Translations under genes and position numbers: made by a program
Shown here: positions 52,616 through 61,991 of the stretch, in pieces
How the letters are laid out: every line of letters starts with the position of its first letter
Numbering within the stretch: the stretch's first letter is position 1
Source of the DNA: Streptomyces sp. Ncost-T10-10d
GTDB taxonomy: Bacteria > Actinomycetota > Actinomycetes > Streptomycetales > Streptomycetaceae
Assembly: GCF_900091955.1 (NCBI RefSeq)
Contig: NZ_FMDF01000227.1
Location: forward strand, 124,001-188,000
Direction of reading: 5' to 3'
Length of the DNA stretch: 64,000 nucleotides
Notes under the pieces: model-generated
Databases searched by the model: none
What the model saw: the letters and a program-made list of their open reading frames with translations, nothing else
What the model was told of the DNA's origin: nothing

Positions 52616-52729
52616 GTGGTGTTTCCTCCTTCGGTGGGCCCGACGGCCACCCTCCATTGTCCAACGTCGCGCAAGAGGGCTCCGCGGCTCCCCGGAAGCG
52701 GGGCTGCGACCCGCCGGGACCGGGCGCCG

Positions 52730-54064
52730 TCACGCCTCCCACCGCACCCGGTGCTCGCCCAGATGCGCCAGCACCGCGTGGTTCGCCTCCCAGCCGTCCG
52801 GGAACTTCACCGTGACCCCCAGCTGCACCGGCTCCGTCGACGGGTGCTCGTCCAGCAGTTCCGCGACGCCCGCCCGGCACACCACGATGCACGCATGCCG
52901 GTGGCGCGAGGCCAGGACGCACAGCCGGCCCGTCTCCAGATGGAACGCCGTGGCGTCCGGGCGGCCGGACAGCGGGTGCAGGACCACCGTCACATCGAAC
53001 TCGCGGCCCTGGAGCCGGTTCGCCGTGTCCACCGCCACACCTGACACACCCAGCTCCGCGAGCGCCGCCCGTACCGCCGCCGCCTGGTCGCGGTGGGCGG
53101 TGCCGACCGCGACCCGGTCCGCCGTCACCGGGACCGGATCCGGGGAGCGCTCGCTCGTCGCCGCGCCACCCCGGTCGAGGAGCCGGCGGACGACCAGGGC
53201 CACCGCCCGTACCGCCTCCGGATCGGTGCGCGGCGTGTGCCGGGCCGGGAGTTCGAGCAGGCCCCAGCCGGATTCCGCGGCCTCGTCCAGCACCCGGTCC
53301 GGCGCCGAGCCGTCGGACGCGACGCCGAACGACAGCCGCCGGTCCCCGTGGTCCGTACCGCTGCGGAACGGGGTGTACGGGTAGAACGCGTCCGAGACGA
53401 GCGGCGCGGCGGAGGCGGGCAGCCGCCACGACACCGGCAGCCGGTGCTGCGGCAGTTGGGGATTGTGCGCGAGCAACGTGGAGACCGCGCTCGCGGACGG
53501 GTCGTACGACAGCCCCGCCCACTGGTCCGCGCCGACGATCGAGAACGGGTCCAACTGGCCCGGATCGCCGACGAACAGCGCCCGTTCGAAGAGGCCCGCG
53601 ACGGCCAGCAGCGCATCCGAACGCATCTGGTACGCCTCGTCGACGATCGCATGCCCCCACGGCTCGACGTTCTTCACATGCGCCCACTTGGCGGCCGTCG
53701 AGATGACGACATCGAGTCCGGCGAGATCCGACGCCCTGGCCGACTTCCGTACATGGGCCAGGCCGTCCAGCACCTTGTCGTACGGGTCGGAGTCATTGCT
53801 GTGCAACCGCCCGACCGGTAGCCCCGGGTCCTTCTCGGCCAGCCGCACCACCAGGTCGTCGACCTGGGCATTGGTCTGCGCGACCACCATCAACGGGTGC
53901 CCGGCCGCCGCGAGTTCGAGTGCGGCACGCACCACGAGCGTCGACTTGCCCGCGCCCGGCGGGGAGTCCACCACGATGCCGCGTGACGTACCGCTCAGGG
54001 TGTCGGCGAGGATCGCGTCGGTCGCTCGCGCGGCCTGGGCGCCCGGGTCGAATACGGCCGTCAC
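52730..54064 (-). CDS. SF1 helicase/ATPase (Upf1/Dna2-like), last gene of a three-gene operon
   Basis: A 444-residue ATPase. Motif I reads VVDSPPGAGKSTLVVRAALE (Walker A about 33-41), motif II AIVDEAYQM, motif III FVGDPGQLDPF, motif V/VI TANRLQGREFDVTVVL and CVLASRHRHACIVV. This is the DNA2/NAM7/UPF1 branch of superfamily 1, which moves 5' to 3' on single strands. Its ATG overlaps the stop of the upstream gene by 4 bp. With the nuclease two genes upstream it looks like the motor part of a split nuclease-helicase. Confidence 0.8.
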   Translation of the reverse strand: MTAVFDPGAQAARATDAILADTLSGTSRGIVVDSPPGAGKSTLVVRAALELAAAGHPLMVVAQTNAQVDDLVVRLAEKDPGLPVGRLHSNDSDPYDKVLDGLAHVRKSARASDLAGLDVVISTAAKWAHVKNVEPWGHAIVDEAYQMRSDALLAVAGLFERALFVGDPGQLDPFSIVGADQWAGLSYDPSASAVSTLLAHNPQLPQHRLPVSWRLPASAAPLVSDAFYPYTPFRSGTDHGDRRLSFGVASDGSAPDRVLDEAAESGWGLLELPARHTPRTDPEAVRAVALVVRRLLDRGGAATSERSPDPVPVTADRVAVGTAHRDQAAAVRAALAELGVSGVAVDTANRLQGREFDVTVVLHPLSGRPDATAFHLETGRLCVLASRHRHACIVVCRAGVAELLDEHPSTEPVQLGVTVKFPDGWEANHAVLAHLGEHRVRWEA

Positions 54065-55674
54065 AGCAGGTCCTCCGCGGTCACGGGATCGGGGCTCTCG
54101 GCCTGCCCGGCAGTGGCGCCCGGCGGGCCGCCGTGCGTCCAGGGCGTCTCCTCGGGGTCCGGCAGCTTCGGGCCGCCGCGCTGATCGTGCTCGAACAGCG
54201 TCCAGGCGATCCGGTCGCCCGGCTCGGGCACCGAACCCGGGGCCGGCTCCTTGCTCCGGCCCATCCGGTCGGTGATCCGCAGCACCAGCAGGGGCGCGTT
54301 CCCGTCCTCCGGCTCCGTGACGTACTCCACGAACTCGGCGGTCTGCGGCTTGCCGTCCAGCGAGCGGTACACCTTGGTGCGCTCCCCGAGATGCGGGTGC
54401 TCGTCCGTGCGGACCGTGACCAGCGGGCGCGGGGACGGGCGCTTCGACTCGCTGTACGCCATCACCACCTCCGTCACGTCGCCGACGAACGCCTCACCGG
54501 CCAGCCGCCGCCCGGCCAGCACCAGCGGATCGTCCAGCGCCTCCTGCGCCTCCAGCTGGGCCTGCGCCGTCTCCCGCGAGGCCAGCTTCTGCGCGGCCGT
54601 CACCGCGTCGTCCCGGCGCGGCTGCGGCGGCTCACCGGACCGCACCCGGCCCCGGTGACCGGTGAACGACCAGCGGTCCCTCGTCCAGCGGTCCTCGGCA
54701 CGAGACCCCTCGGGCAGTTCCTTCAGCAGATCGAGCCCCCGCCACACCGCGTCCCAGGTCGGCCGCATCACCCCGGCCAGCAACGCCCTGATGTCCCGCT
54801 CGGCGGCGGTCAGTTCGGCGAGCCGGGCATCGGCCGCCAGACCGTCCTCGGCCGCTGCGAGGGAGGTGCGCGCCCGGTCGTACTTCTCGATGGCGGGCGC
54901 CAGCAGCCGGTTGTCGAACGCGGGGTCCGTGGCCGGACCGGCCGGCGGGCACAGCAACTGTCCTTCGCCGTCCCGCTCCAGCTCCGCACGGAGCGCGGCC
55001 CGCGCTCCGGACCCGCCCGCCGGGGCGGCGATCCAGGCCAGCAGCGCACCCAGATGCTGGTCCTCCAGGCTGCTCTGCCCGGTCGCCCAGTGCCGGTTCA
55101 GCAGATCGGTCGTGGCCAGCAGCAGCGAGGAGCCCGGCACCCTGGCCCGCTCCCCGTAGTGCGTCAGCCAGCGGCCCAGCAACGGGACACGGGCAGGGGC
55201 GGGGTACGGGGTGTCGGGATCGTCCTCAGCCGTACGCCTGAACCGCATGGAGCGGCCGAGCAGCCGTACGAAATCGATGCCCGCCCGGCTCGGCACGATC
55301 AACTGCGGTGCGTCCGCGCACAGCTCGACCTCGACCTTGACCTTCTTCCCGGTCTCCGGATCGGTCTCATTGCGCTCGGCGGGCTCGACGACATCCTCGT
55401 ACGCCTCGATGTGCGGCAGCACCGCCTCGGCCAGCTCGGCGAGGAACGCGAACCGCAGATCCCGGTCGCGCGGCTGCGAAACCGCCAGCAGCCGCGGCGC
55501 CTCCCGGTCGGTCCCGACGAGCGCGCCCAGCGGGGCTCCCGCCTCACCGGCGGTGATCAGCGGCACCAGGACGAGCGGACGGTCGGTGAGATGGCGGTGC
55601 AGGACCGTCGTCATCGGCTGCGCCCGGCCGCTCTCCACCGCCTCCAGCCGGGCCAGGGTACTGATCAGCGACAT
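54061..55674 (-). CDS. Unknown middle protein of the nuclease/helicase operon
   Basis: A 537-residue protein without a family I can name. The N-terminal 200 residues are mixed alpha/beta; 230-330 is helix-rich; 350-480 looks like a beta-barrel (VTEVVMAYSESKRPSPRPLV, then EFVEYVTEPEDGNAPLLVLR). No Walker or nuclease motif is present. It overlaps the nuclease gene by 10 bp and the helicase gene by 4 bp, so the three are translationally coupled. It may supply the stalk and barrel domains that Dna2-type enzymes carry between nuclease and helicase; this is inference. Confidence 0.65.
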   Translation of the reverse strand: MSLISTLARLEAVESGRAQPMTTVLHRHLTDRPLVLVPLITAGEAGAPLGALVGTDREAPRLLAVSQPRDRDLRFAFLAELAEAVLPHIEAYEDVVEPAERNETDPETGKKVKVEVELCADAPQLIVPSRAGIDFVRLLGRSMRFRRTAEDDPDTPYPAPARVPLLGRWLTHYGERARVPGSSLLLATTDLLNRHWATGQSSLEDQHLGALLAWIAAPAGGSGARAALRAELERDGEGQLLCPPAGPATDPAFDNRLLAPAIEKYDRARTSLAAAEDGLAADARLAELTAAERDIRALLAGVMRPTWDAVWRGLDLLKELPEGSRAEDRWTRDRWSFTGHRGRVRSGEPPQPRRDDAVTAAQKLASRETAQAQLEAQEALDDPLVLAGRRLAGEAFVGDVTEVVMAYSESKRPSPRPLVTVRTDEHPHLGERTKVYRSLDGKPQTAEFVEYVTEPEDGNAPLLVLRITDRMGRSKEPAPGSVPEPGDRIAWTLFEHDQRGGPKLPDPEETPWTHGGPPGATAGQAESPDPVTAEDLL

Positions 55675-56897
55675 GCCGCACTGCCCTCCAGCGCCTCGGC
55701 ACGCAGCGCCGCCGCACGCCGCAGGGCCACGACCGTCGGATCCGCCGGGTCGCCCTCCTTGCCCGCGGCGGCGGCCAGCACCGCACCCACCGTCGTCAGC
55801 CCGCCGAGCTCACCCCGCACGCTCCGCCCCAGCGCCTCCACGGCACCGGCCGCGCGGGCCTTCGCCCGGCAATGGAAGGCCAGTTCGCAAGCGGCCAGGC
55901 ACTCCGGGGCATACGCCGCACCGACGGCCTCGACCGCGGCGTCGAGCTGCTGCGGGGAGCACCCCGGATCGAAGGTGGTGCCCTCGGGCAGGGCCGCCGC
56001 GATGTCCTCGATCCGGGTCAGCCTGGCCAACTGGCGCCGGGTGACCGCACGCTGCTTGCGTACGTCGACGACCGAGGCGGTGGGCAGGTTGGAGAAGTCC
56101 TTCGGGCAGACCAGCAGCACCCGGTGGCCGACCTCCGCGCCCTCGGTCAGTTCCGCGATCCGCTCCAGCGCAAGTACGTAGACGGCGGACTGACGGGCCG
56201 CCGCACCGACCTTCGCCGCGTCGGCAGAACCGTCGATCATGGGGAAGGACTTGATCTCGACGACCGTCCAGGTGCCGTCGGGGTGCACCGCGACCGCGTC
56301 CGGCTCCAGGTAGGTGGGGGAGCCCGCCACCTCCAGGGCCAGCATCGGGTGGTCCAGCAGCGCCCAGCCGCCCGCCTCGGTCGCCTCCCGCAGGGCCAGC
56401 GCCGTACGCGCCGCGCGGCCCTCGGGACCGGCCGCGGTCAGATCGGGCACCAGGACCTCGCGCGGCGCCTCGGCGCCGCCGCCGAGGCGTTCGTGGAGCA
56501 GCCGCATCAGCTCCGTACCGCCGTCGGCCTTGACCTTGGCCTCGAAGGCGTTGCCCCGGACGAAAGCGAACTGCGACTGACCGAAGGGGGCCGGTGAACC
56601 GAGCGCCGTGGCCAGCGCGGCCTTGTCCACCCCGGCGCCGTCCAGCAGCGCGCGGCGCCGGCAGCCGGGGTTGGCGGCGAGGGCGGCCAGCGCGCGGGCA
56701 TCCAGCGGACGCGGTGCGACAGCCGGGCCCCGCAGCTCAGCGAGCCGCTGCCGGAGTGTCGTCCCCCGCTGCTCCCGCGCCTGCGGGGGCAGCGGCGTCG
56801 GCCCGGGGTGCGCGACCGGCCGAGGCATCTGCGTCGGCCGATGCTGCGGCATCGGTGGAATCTGCGGAGGTGGTCCGCTGGCCAGGGATTCGCTCAC
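55665..56897 (-). CDS. RecB-family PD-(D/E)XK nuclease with an iron-sulfur-type cysteine set
   Basis: A 410-residue protein from the GTG at 56897. The nuclease core has RGNAFEAKV (about 114-122), YLEPDAVAV (D200), WTVVEIKSF (E214, K216) and RQSAVY (the QxxxY motif, Q236-Y240). Cysteines C79 and C313/C333/C337/C343 flank the core, as in Cas4, AddB and Dna2, where four cysteines hold a 4Fe-4S cluster. The Pro-rich N terminus overlaps the upstream PAP2 gene by about 160 bases; codon bias there favours this frame. It heads a coupled operon with an unknown protein and a helicase. Confidence 0.75.
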   Translation of the reverse strand: MSESLASGPPPQIPPMPQHRPTQMPRPVAHPGPTPLPPQAREQRGTTLRQRLAELRGPAVAPRPLDARALAALAANPGCRRRALLDGAGVDKAALATALGSPAPFGQSQFAFVRGNAFEAKVKADGGTELMRLLHERLGGGAEAPREVLVPDLTAAGPEGRAARTALALREATEAGGWALLDHPMLALEVAGSPTYLEPDAVAVHPDGTWTVVEIKSFPMIDGSADAAKVGAAARQSAVYVLALERIAELTEGAEVGHRVLLVCPKDFSNLPTASVVDVRKQRAVTRRQLARLTRIEDIAAALPEGTTFDPGCSPQQLDAAVEAVGAAYAPECLAACELAFHCRAKARAAGAVEALGRSVRGELGGLTTVGAVLAAAAGKEGDPADPTVVALRRAAALRAEALEGSAACR

Positions 56898-57717
56898 CCG
56901 CCGAAGTCTTGCATCCGGCACTGACAATCGGGGACTTCGTGGTCCGGGCGAACCGTGGGAAGCGGGTTGTGACCCGGTCGGCAATACGCATCACCGGTCC
57001 GGCCAGCAGGGCTCCGACGCCCATCACGGCAGCGCCCGCGACCGCGTCGAGGAAGTAATGGTTGGCCGTGCCCATCACCACGAACGTGGTGACCAGGGGG
57101 TACGCGATGCCCGCGGCCCGTACGAGCGGGTGCCGGCCGTGACGCCACAGCAGGATTCCGCACCAGAGCGCCCAGCCGACGTGCAGGCTCGGCATCGCCG
57201 CGTACTGGTTCGTCATTCCGCCCATGCCACGCGGAGCACTCGCCTCGCTGCCCCACCAGCCGTACGAGCTGTACTGCGCCATCGTGTCGACGAAGCCGTG
57301 AGTGGCGTGAAGCAGCCGCGGCGGGCAGGTCGGCATCAGCGCGAAGCCGATCAGGCCGAGCAGCGTGGAGGTCATCAGCCAGGTGCGGGCCCTGCGGTAC
57401 ACGGCCTGGCGGCGGCGGAAGAGCCAGACCAGCACGACCGGGGTGACCAGATAGTGCAGGGTCGCATATATGAAGTCGGCGGGTATGCCTATGGAGGGGT
57501 GGGCGGTCAGCAGCCGGTTGAGCGGGTGCTCGAAGTTGATGTGGAGCGCCTTCTCCAGGTGCAGGATGCGCAGACCGTGGTCGACGGCCGTGGACACGTC
57601 GCCGCGCGCCACCAGACGGCCCGCCGAGTAGGCTGCGTACACCAGGGCCAGCAACGGCAGCTCGGTCCACCAACGGGGCCGCGGGCGCGGCACGTACGCG
57701 GTGCTGGCATGCTGCAT
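56737..57717 (-). CDS. PAP2-superfamily membrane phosphatase/transferase (Aur1-like)
   Basis: A 326-residue protein from the ATG at 57717 (ggag nine bases upstream; further in-frame ATGs at 57732 and 57735). Six membrane segments are visible. Active-site motifs are AAMPSLHVGWA (PSxH) and GTANHYFLDAVAG (HxxxD), with CPPR before them, as in inositolphosphotransferase/PAP2-like proteins. The last 50 or so residues are Ala/Asp-rich and are encoded in another frame of the nuclease gene start, so the tail may be a late extension. Confidence 0.8.
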   Translation of the reverse strand: MQHASTAYVPRPRPRWWTELPLLALVYAAYSAGRLVARGDVSTAVDHGLRILHLEKALHINFEHPLNRLLTAHPSIGIPADFIYATLHYLVTPVVLVWLFRRRQAVYRRARTWLMTSTLLGLIGFALMPTCPPRLLHATHGFVDTMAQYSSYGWWGSEASAPRGMGGMTNQYAAMPSLHVGWALWCGILLWRHGRHPLVRAAGIAYPLVTTFVVMGTANHYFLDAVAGAAVMGVGALLAGPVMRIADRVTTRFPRFARTTKSPIVSAGCKTSAGERIPGQRTTSADSTDAAASADADASAGRAPRADAAAPAGAGAAGDDTPAAAR

Positions 57718-57965
57718 CCGGAAGCTCTCCATCATGTGTTCATGCGACCGACGGCGGGCGTTCAACCGTACGGTGCAGGTCGGTCGCGATTCCCCCGGGG
57801 GTCCTTGTCGGGTGCCCCGTGTGTGCACGGATTTCTCCGCGCAGGGAGTGACGCCGGTTCGGCCCCGGAGGTTGCCTCCCGAAGGCGTGCGCGATGATGG
57901 GAAAACCGGACGATCCGTTCTGTCTCGATCTCCGGCCTCAGATCTCAGTCTCAGGGAGAGCCGTC

Positions 57966-58562
57966 ATGGCACCGCGTATCCTGCTCGCCCGGCACGGCCA
58001 GACGGAATGGTCCGTCAAGGGCAATCACACAGGCAGGACGGACATCCCACTGCTCGACACAGGCCGTGCGGGCGCCAAGCTTCTCGGTGAGCGGCTGCAC
58101 CGCAAGCCGTGGGCGGACCTGCCGGGCCTGGAAGTCCGCACCAGTCCGCTGCTGCGGGCCAAGGAGACCTGCGACATCGCGGGTTTCGGGGACCGGGCCG
58201 AGCCGTGGGACGCGCTGCTGGAGTGGGACTACGGGGCGTACGAGGGGATGACCCCGGCACAGATCAAGGCGATCCGTCCCGACTGGTTCATCTGGCGTGA
58301 CGGGGTGCCGGAGGGGGAGACCCTGGCCGAGCTGTCCGCCCGCGCCGACGCGATCGTCGACTGGGCCCGCTCGGCCGACCGCGACGTCCTGGTCTTCGCC
58401 CACGGTCACATCCTGCGGGCGCTGGGGGCGCGGTGGCTCGGCGAGGACGTGTCGTTCGCGGCGCGTATCCGGCTGGATCCGACGTCGCTGTCGGTGCTGG
58501 GGTGGGCGTACGGCGCGCCTGCGATAGAGCGCTGGAACGACACGGGCCACCTGGACCGGTAG
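57966..58562 (+). CDS. Histidine phosphatase (phosphoglycerate mutase family)
   Basis: A 198-residue protein; ATG at 57966 with agggaga upstream. RILLARHGQTEW is the RHG catalytic motif, SPLLRAKETCDIAG the second Arg, WDYGAYEGMTPAQI the Glu loop and LVFAHGHILRALG the second His. It dephosphorylates small molecules; many actinobacterial copies act on sugar phosphates. The substrate is unknown. Confidence 0.9.
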   Translation: MAPRILLARHGQTEWSVKGNHTGRTDIPLLDTGRAGAKLLGERLHRKPWADLPGLEVRTSPLLRAKETCDIAGFGDRAEPWDALLEWDYGAYEGMTPAQIKAIRPDWFIWRDGVPEGETLAELSARADAIVDWARSADRDVLVFAHGHILRALGARWLGEDVSFAARIRLDPTSLSVLGWAYGAPAIERWNDTGHLDR

Positions 58563-58702
58563 TCCTGCCGCCCCCGGCAGCGGGGGTCCTCGGTCGCCGG
58601 ACGGGCGTGATCCAGCCGGTGCGCGGTGGAAGCCGACCCGTCCCGCGACCGGGTACGGAACCGGTCACGTGGCGCGGGGAATCCGGGCCGTTCGGCGAGC
58701 CT

Positions 58703-60049
58703 CTACGCCCCCGTCTCGGAGACCTCCCCGTGCCGCTCGAGGAACTCCCGTACCTCCACCGCACCCCGCTGCGGCGCCAGTACCCCCGCCGCCCCCGCCA
58801 GCATCGCCCGGATGCGGGACGACCGGACGCGGTCCAGCAGGTCCAGCACCCGGTGGCCCGCCGTCGCCGCCTCCGCGGCCCGGCCCGCCCGGGCCAGGTC
58901 CCAGGTCAGCTCGGCCCGGTACAGCGCCAGGTTCCGGGTGAAGTGCGGGTTCTGGAGCCGCGTCGCCCGCAGCGCATGACGGGCCGCCCTCGACCATTCG
59001 CCCAGCGCCGACCAGCACTGCGCCTCCAGCATCTCCAGCTCCGCCTCCCGGAAGAAGGTCATCCACTCCGGATCGGCGTCGGACGGACCGCGGTCGAACG
59101 CGGTGTGCGCCCGGCCGATCGCCCGTTCGCAGCCCGTACGGTCCCCGAGCCCCGCCCTGCCCCCCGCCTCCCGCAGTGCGAGCAGCGCCAGCAGCCGCGG
59201 CGAGCCCAGCGGCTGCGCCGCCCGCTGCCCGGCCTCGGCGGCGCGTACGGACTCGCGGGGCCGCCCGGTGTCCCTGGCCAGGAACGACGCATTGCAGAAC
59301 GCATGTGCCTCCAGCGCCTCGTCACCCGCCACCCGCGCCGTGGCCAGCGCCTCCGCATAGTGCGAGCGGGCGTCCTCGAACCGGCCCGAGTCATGGGCCA
59401 GCCAGCCCACCGAGATGGCCAGTTCACCCGCCCCGGCATGCAGCCGGTCGGCCGTGGAGCGCCTGGTGGCGGCTCCGGAGTCGAGCAGCGCGTACGCCGC
59501 CCGCAGTGGCTGGGACGCCCTGCGGTACAGGCCGTCACCGCCGTGCCGGTCGTCGAGCAGCCGGATCTGCCGTACTGCCTTCTCGACGGCGCTCACCTCG
59601 GCCTCTCCGACCCGGTGCCGGTCGGGCGGGGCGGCGGACGTGCCGTCGAGGCCGAGGCCCAGGGGTGCGGCCGCCATCGCGGTGGTGGCGCTCGTCATGA
59701 ATACGCGACGCAGCACGTCGCTCTCCTCGTCGGTGTCGCTGTGGAGCGTGGGGGGCGGTGGGGTTTCGGCAGTGGTCCGTGCCCCCCGGCCGCGCACCGA
59801 TTCGCGCGGCGAGAAGCCCAGGTCCGCCAGGGTGGCGCCGGGAAACATGTGCAGGAAGACCCGTTCGTACGCGTAGTTGGGGCAGCGGATCTCACCGGAT
59901 TCCACGCGTCCGATGTACCGGGCGTCGCACGCGACCTGCTCGCCGATCTCGCGGGCGGACCTGCGTACCGCGGCGGCGAACTCCCCGGCGGAGCGCGGTC
60001 CGCGCAGCCGCCGGAAGGCGAGGTTGGGAACTGCCCCTGTCGACACCAT
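58703..60049 (-). CDS. XRE-type helix-turn-helix regulator with TPR-like domain
   Basis: A 448-residue protein; ATG at 60049 with agagaggg upstream. Residues about 18-62 form an XRE-like HTH (EIGEQVACDARYIGRVESGE). The rest is helical with TPR-like repeats (AGELAISVGWLAHDSGRFED; EALEAHAFCNASFLARDTGR). This resembles Streptomyces HTH/TPR regulators that affect differentiation and antibiotic production, such as NsdA, but I do not claim orthology. It is divergent from the small gene at 60290, its likely target. Confidence 0.75.
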   Translation of the reverse strand: MVSTGAVPNLAFRRLRGPRSAGEFAAAVRRSAREIGEQVACDARYIGRVESGEIRCPNYAYERVFLHMFPGATLADLGFSPRESVRGRGARTTAETPPPPTLHSDTDEESDVLRRVFMTSATTAMAAAPLGLGLDGTSAAPPDRHRVGEAEVSAVEKAVRQIRLLDDRHGGDGLYRRASQPLRAAYALLDSGAATRRSTADRLHAGAGELAISVGWLAHDSGRFEDARSHYAEALATARVAGDEALEAHAFCNASFLARDTGRPRESVRAAEAGQRAAQPLGSPRLLALLALREAGGRAGLGDRTGCERAIGRAHTAFDRGPSDADPEWMTFFREAELEMLEAQCWSALGEWSRAARHALRATRLQNPHFTRNLALYRAELTWDLARAGRAAEAATAGHRVLDLLDRVRSSRIRAMLAGAAGVLAPQRGAVEVREFLERHGEVSETGA

Positions 60050-60289
60050 GGCTGAGCCCTCTCTGGTGCAGCCGGGCTCCTGCTTCCGGTGTCCCGGCGG
60101 AGCAAGAACGTACCTGTTGTGACAGACCACACACACAGCGTTTGCCTACAAAGCGGGCATCTCGCCCGCGATCCGCCATGAACTGCCACCCTTTGCGGCG
60201 GCGTGGCACCGTAGCCCTTGACGCCGTCGGCGCGTTGGTCCACGTGGAGACGGAATCCGGCTCCGCCCGGCGATGAGAGGAGAGGTCCC

Positions 60290-60739
60290 TTGTTGCACAT
60301 CGGCACGGAGACCGGCTCGCGGACGACTGCGACGACCCCGGCCGCAACGGGTGCCACGGTGCCCACCGCGCCCACGGAGGACCACGGCGCCGCACCCTGC
60401 GACCTGGTGACCGTCCCGGCACGCCAGGGGCTGGAGGCCGTGGACATCCTGCGTCGGGGCGCCGACCAGGAAGCCGTCGGCCCGGTCCTGCACGACGGTG
60501 CCTGCGACACCCTCGGCTTCCTGGTTCCCCCGGGGACCGCCGAGGCCTGGGACGTACCGGGCAGCGCCTGTACGCGGACCGACGGCCGCGGGCTGCGCAT
60601 CCCCGCCGAGCCGCCCGCCACCGGCAGCGGCTGGCTGCTGCCACCCGGGGAGGACGCCCCGGTCACCGACCCGGCCGTGCTGCGGGCCGCTCTCGACCAG
60701 GCGGCCCGGCTGATCGAGGCGGCCGACAACTGCCGCTGA
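60290..60739 (+). CDS. Conserved Streptomyces hypothetical protein
   Basis: A 149-residue protein with TTG start at 60290 after gagaggagagg. The core reads GPVLHDGACDTLGFLVPPGT and TDPAVLRAALDQAARLIEAA, seen in a family of small Streptomyces proteins of unknown function that I know only as hypothetical. No motif for an enzyme is visible. Its upstream region is shared with the divergent XRE/TPR regulator. Confidence 0.65.
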   Translation: MLHIGTETGSRTTATTPAATGATVPTAPTEDHGAAPCDLVTVPARQGLEAVDILRRGADQEAVGPVLHDGACDTLGFLVPPGTAEAWDVPGSACTRTDGRGLRIPAEPPATGSGWLLPPGEDAPVTDPAVLRAALDQAARLIEAADNCR

Positions 60740-60822
60740 CCGTGGGCTCACCGCCCGCGCGCCCATAATGGGCCGGTGGCCGGGTTTCCCCGGCACGGCC
60801 GGTTCCGTACCGGCCCGGAGCG

Positions 60823-61791
60823 ATGAGCAGTGAGCAGGCACGAGCAGCAGTGGCACGTCGAGGAGCGTCGAGCGCAGGCGCGGGCGCCCGCAAGCGATCC
60901 GACCGCAAGGCCGACGGCAGGACCGAACGCGGGGTCGGGCGCGGCGGCGCCGGGCGCAGGACGGAACCCCTCGCCGAACCGGTGGACGGCGGTCTCGCCG
61001 AGCTGGTGCCCGACCGGGAGCGCCCGCACGCCTGGACGCTGACGCTCGACGGAGCACCGCAGTCCCATGTGGACCTCGACGACCCCACGTATCTGTCCTT
61101 CGAGTACCAGCGCAGGATCGGCCACATCGCCGACCTCGTCGCACCCCCCGGGCAGCCCCTGCACGTGGTGCATCTGGGCGGCGGCGCCTTCACGCTCGCC
61201 CGCTACATCGCCGCGACCCGGCCCCGCTCCACCCAGCAGATCGTCGAGGTGGACGCCGCGCTCGTCCAACTGGTCCGCCGGGAGCTGCCGCTGGACCCGC
61301 AGGCCAGGATCCGGGTCCGGGCCACCGATGCCCGCGCCGGGCTCGGGAAGATCCAGGACGGCTGGGCGGATCTCGTCATCGCCGATGTCTTCAGCGGGGC
61401 CCGTACCCCCGCACACCTCACCAGCACCGAGTTCCTCGCCGAGGTGCGCCGGGTCCTCAAGCCCGGCGGGAGTTACGTGGCCAACCTCGCGGACGGCCCG
61501 CCGCTGACCCATCTGCGCGGCCAGATCGCCACCGCGGCCACGGCCTTCTCCGAACTGGCGCTCGCCGCCGACCCGACCGTCTGGCGCGGCCGTCGCTTCG
61601 GCAACGCCGTGCTGCTCGCCTCGGATCTGCCGCTGAAGGTCGCGGAGCTGACCCGCCGGGTCGCGACCGACCCGCACCCCGGACGCGTCGAACACGGGCG
61701 GGCACTCGCCGACTTCACCGGCGGCGCGGCGGCGGTGAGCGACGCGGACGCCAGGCCCTCACCGGCGCCACCGCCGTCGGTCTTCGGGTAG
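60823..61791 (+). CDS. Spermidine synthase-like SAM-dependent protein
   Basis: A 322-residue protein. A basic, Ala/Gly-rich N terminus (about 50 residues) precedes a spermidine synthase-type Rossmann fold: LHVVHLGGGAFTLARYIAAT (SAM/dcSAM loop), QIVEVDAALVQLVRREL and LVIADVFSGARTP. Actinobacterial members of this group have no proven polyamine activity and are often called fused or solo spermidine synthases. Function open. Confidence 0.8.
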   Translation: MSSEQARAAVARRGASSAGAGARKRSDRKADGRTERGVGRGGAGRRTEPLAEPVDGGLAELVPDRERPHAWTLTLDGAPQSHVDLDDPTYLSFEYQRRIGHIADLVAPPGQPLHVVHLGGGAFTLARYIAATRPRSTQQIVEVDAALVQLVRRELPLDPQARIRVRATDARAGLGKIQDGWADLVIADVFSGARTPAHLTSTEFLAEVRRVLKPGGSYVANLADGPPLTHLRGQIATAATAFSELALAADPTVWRGRRFGNAVLLASDLPLKVAELTRRVATDPHPGRVEHGRALADFTGGAAAVSDADARPSPAPPPSVFG

Positions 61792-61816
61792 GAGGGCGCT
61801 GAAGACATGGGCCGGG

Positions 61817-61991
61817 ATGCCGCGAGCACCCCGTACCCATGCGGAACCCGAGAGAGCCCTGACCGAAGGCGTGGGGGTCGGCACCCAGGGGGCGGGGAGG
61901 CCGATCTCCGAGGTCGCCTTCAACGGCAAGACCCGGCGCGTGGCTGTTGGCGTGGCGACAACGGATTCCTGATCGGAGCAAACCCCGTATG
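61817..61991 (+). pseudogene. Remnant of a polymorphic toxin C terminus
   Basis: From an ATG at 61817, frame 2 reads GTQGAGRPISEVAFNGKTRR with VAV following. The natural continuation, GDNGFLIGANPV, lies in frame 1 and ends with a TGA at 61990-61992. The join (about 61940-61950) needs a frameshift. Such a short basic strand followed by V-G-x-NG-x-I-x-x-NP is how many actinobacterial toxin domains end. Only about 55 residues remain and no secretion or RHS part is present. The frame-1 stop overlaps the next ATG by 4 bp (ATGA), like toxin-immunity pairs. Confidence 0.45.
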
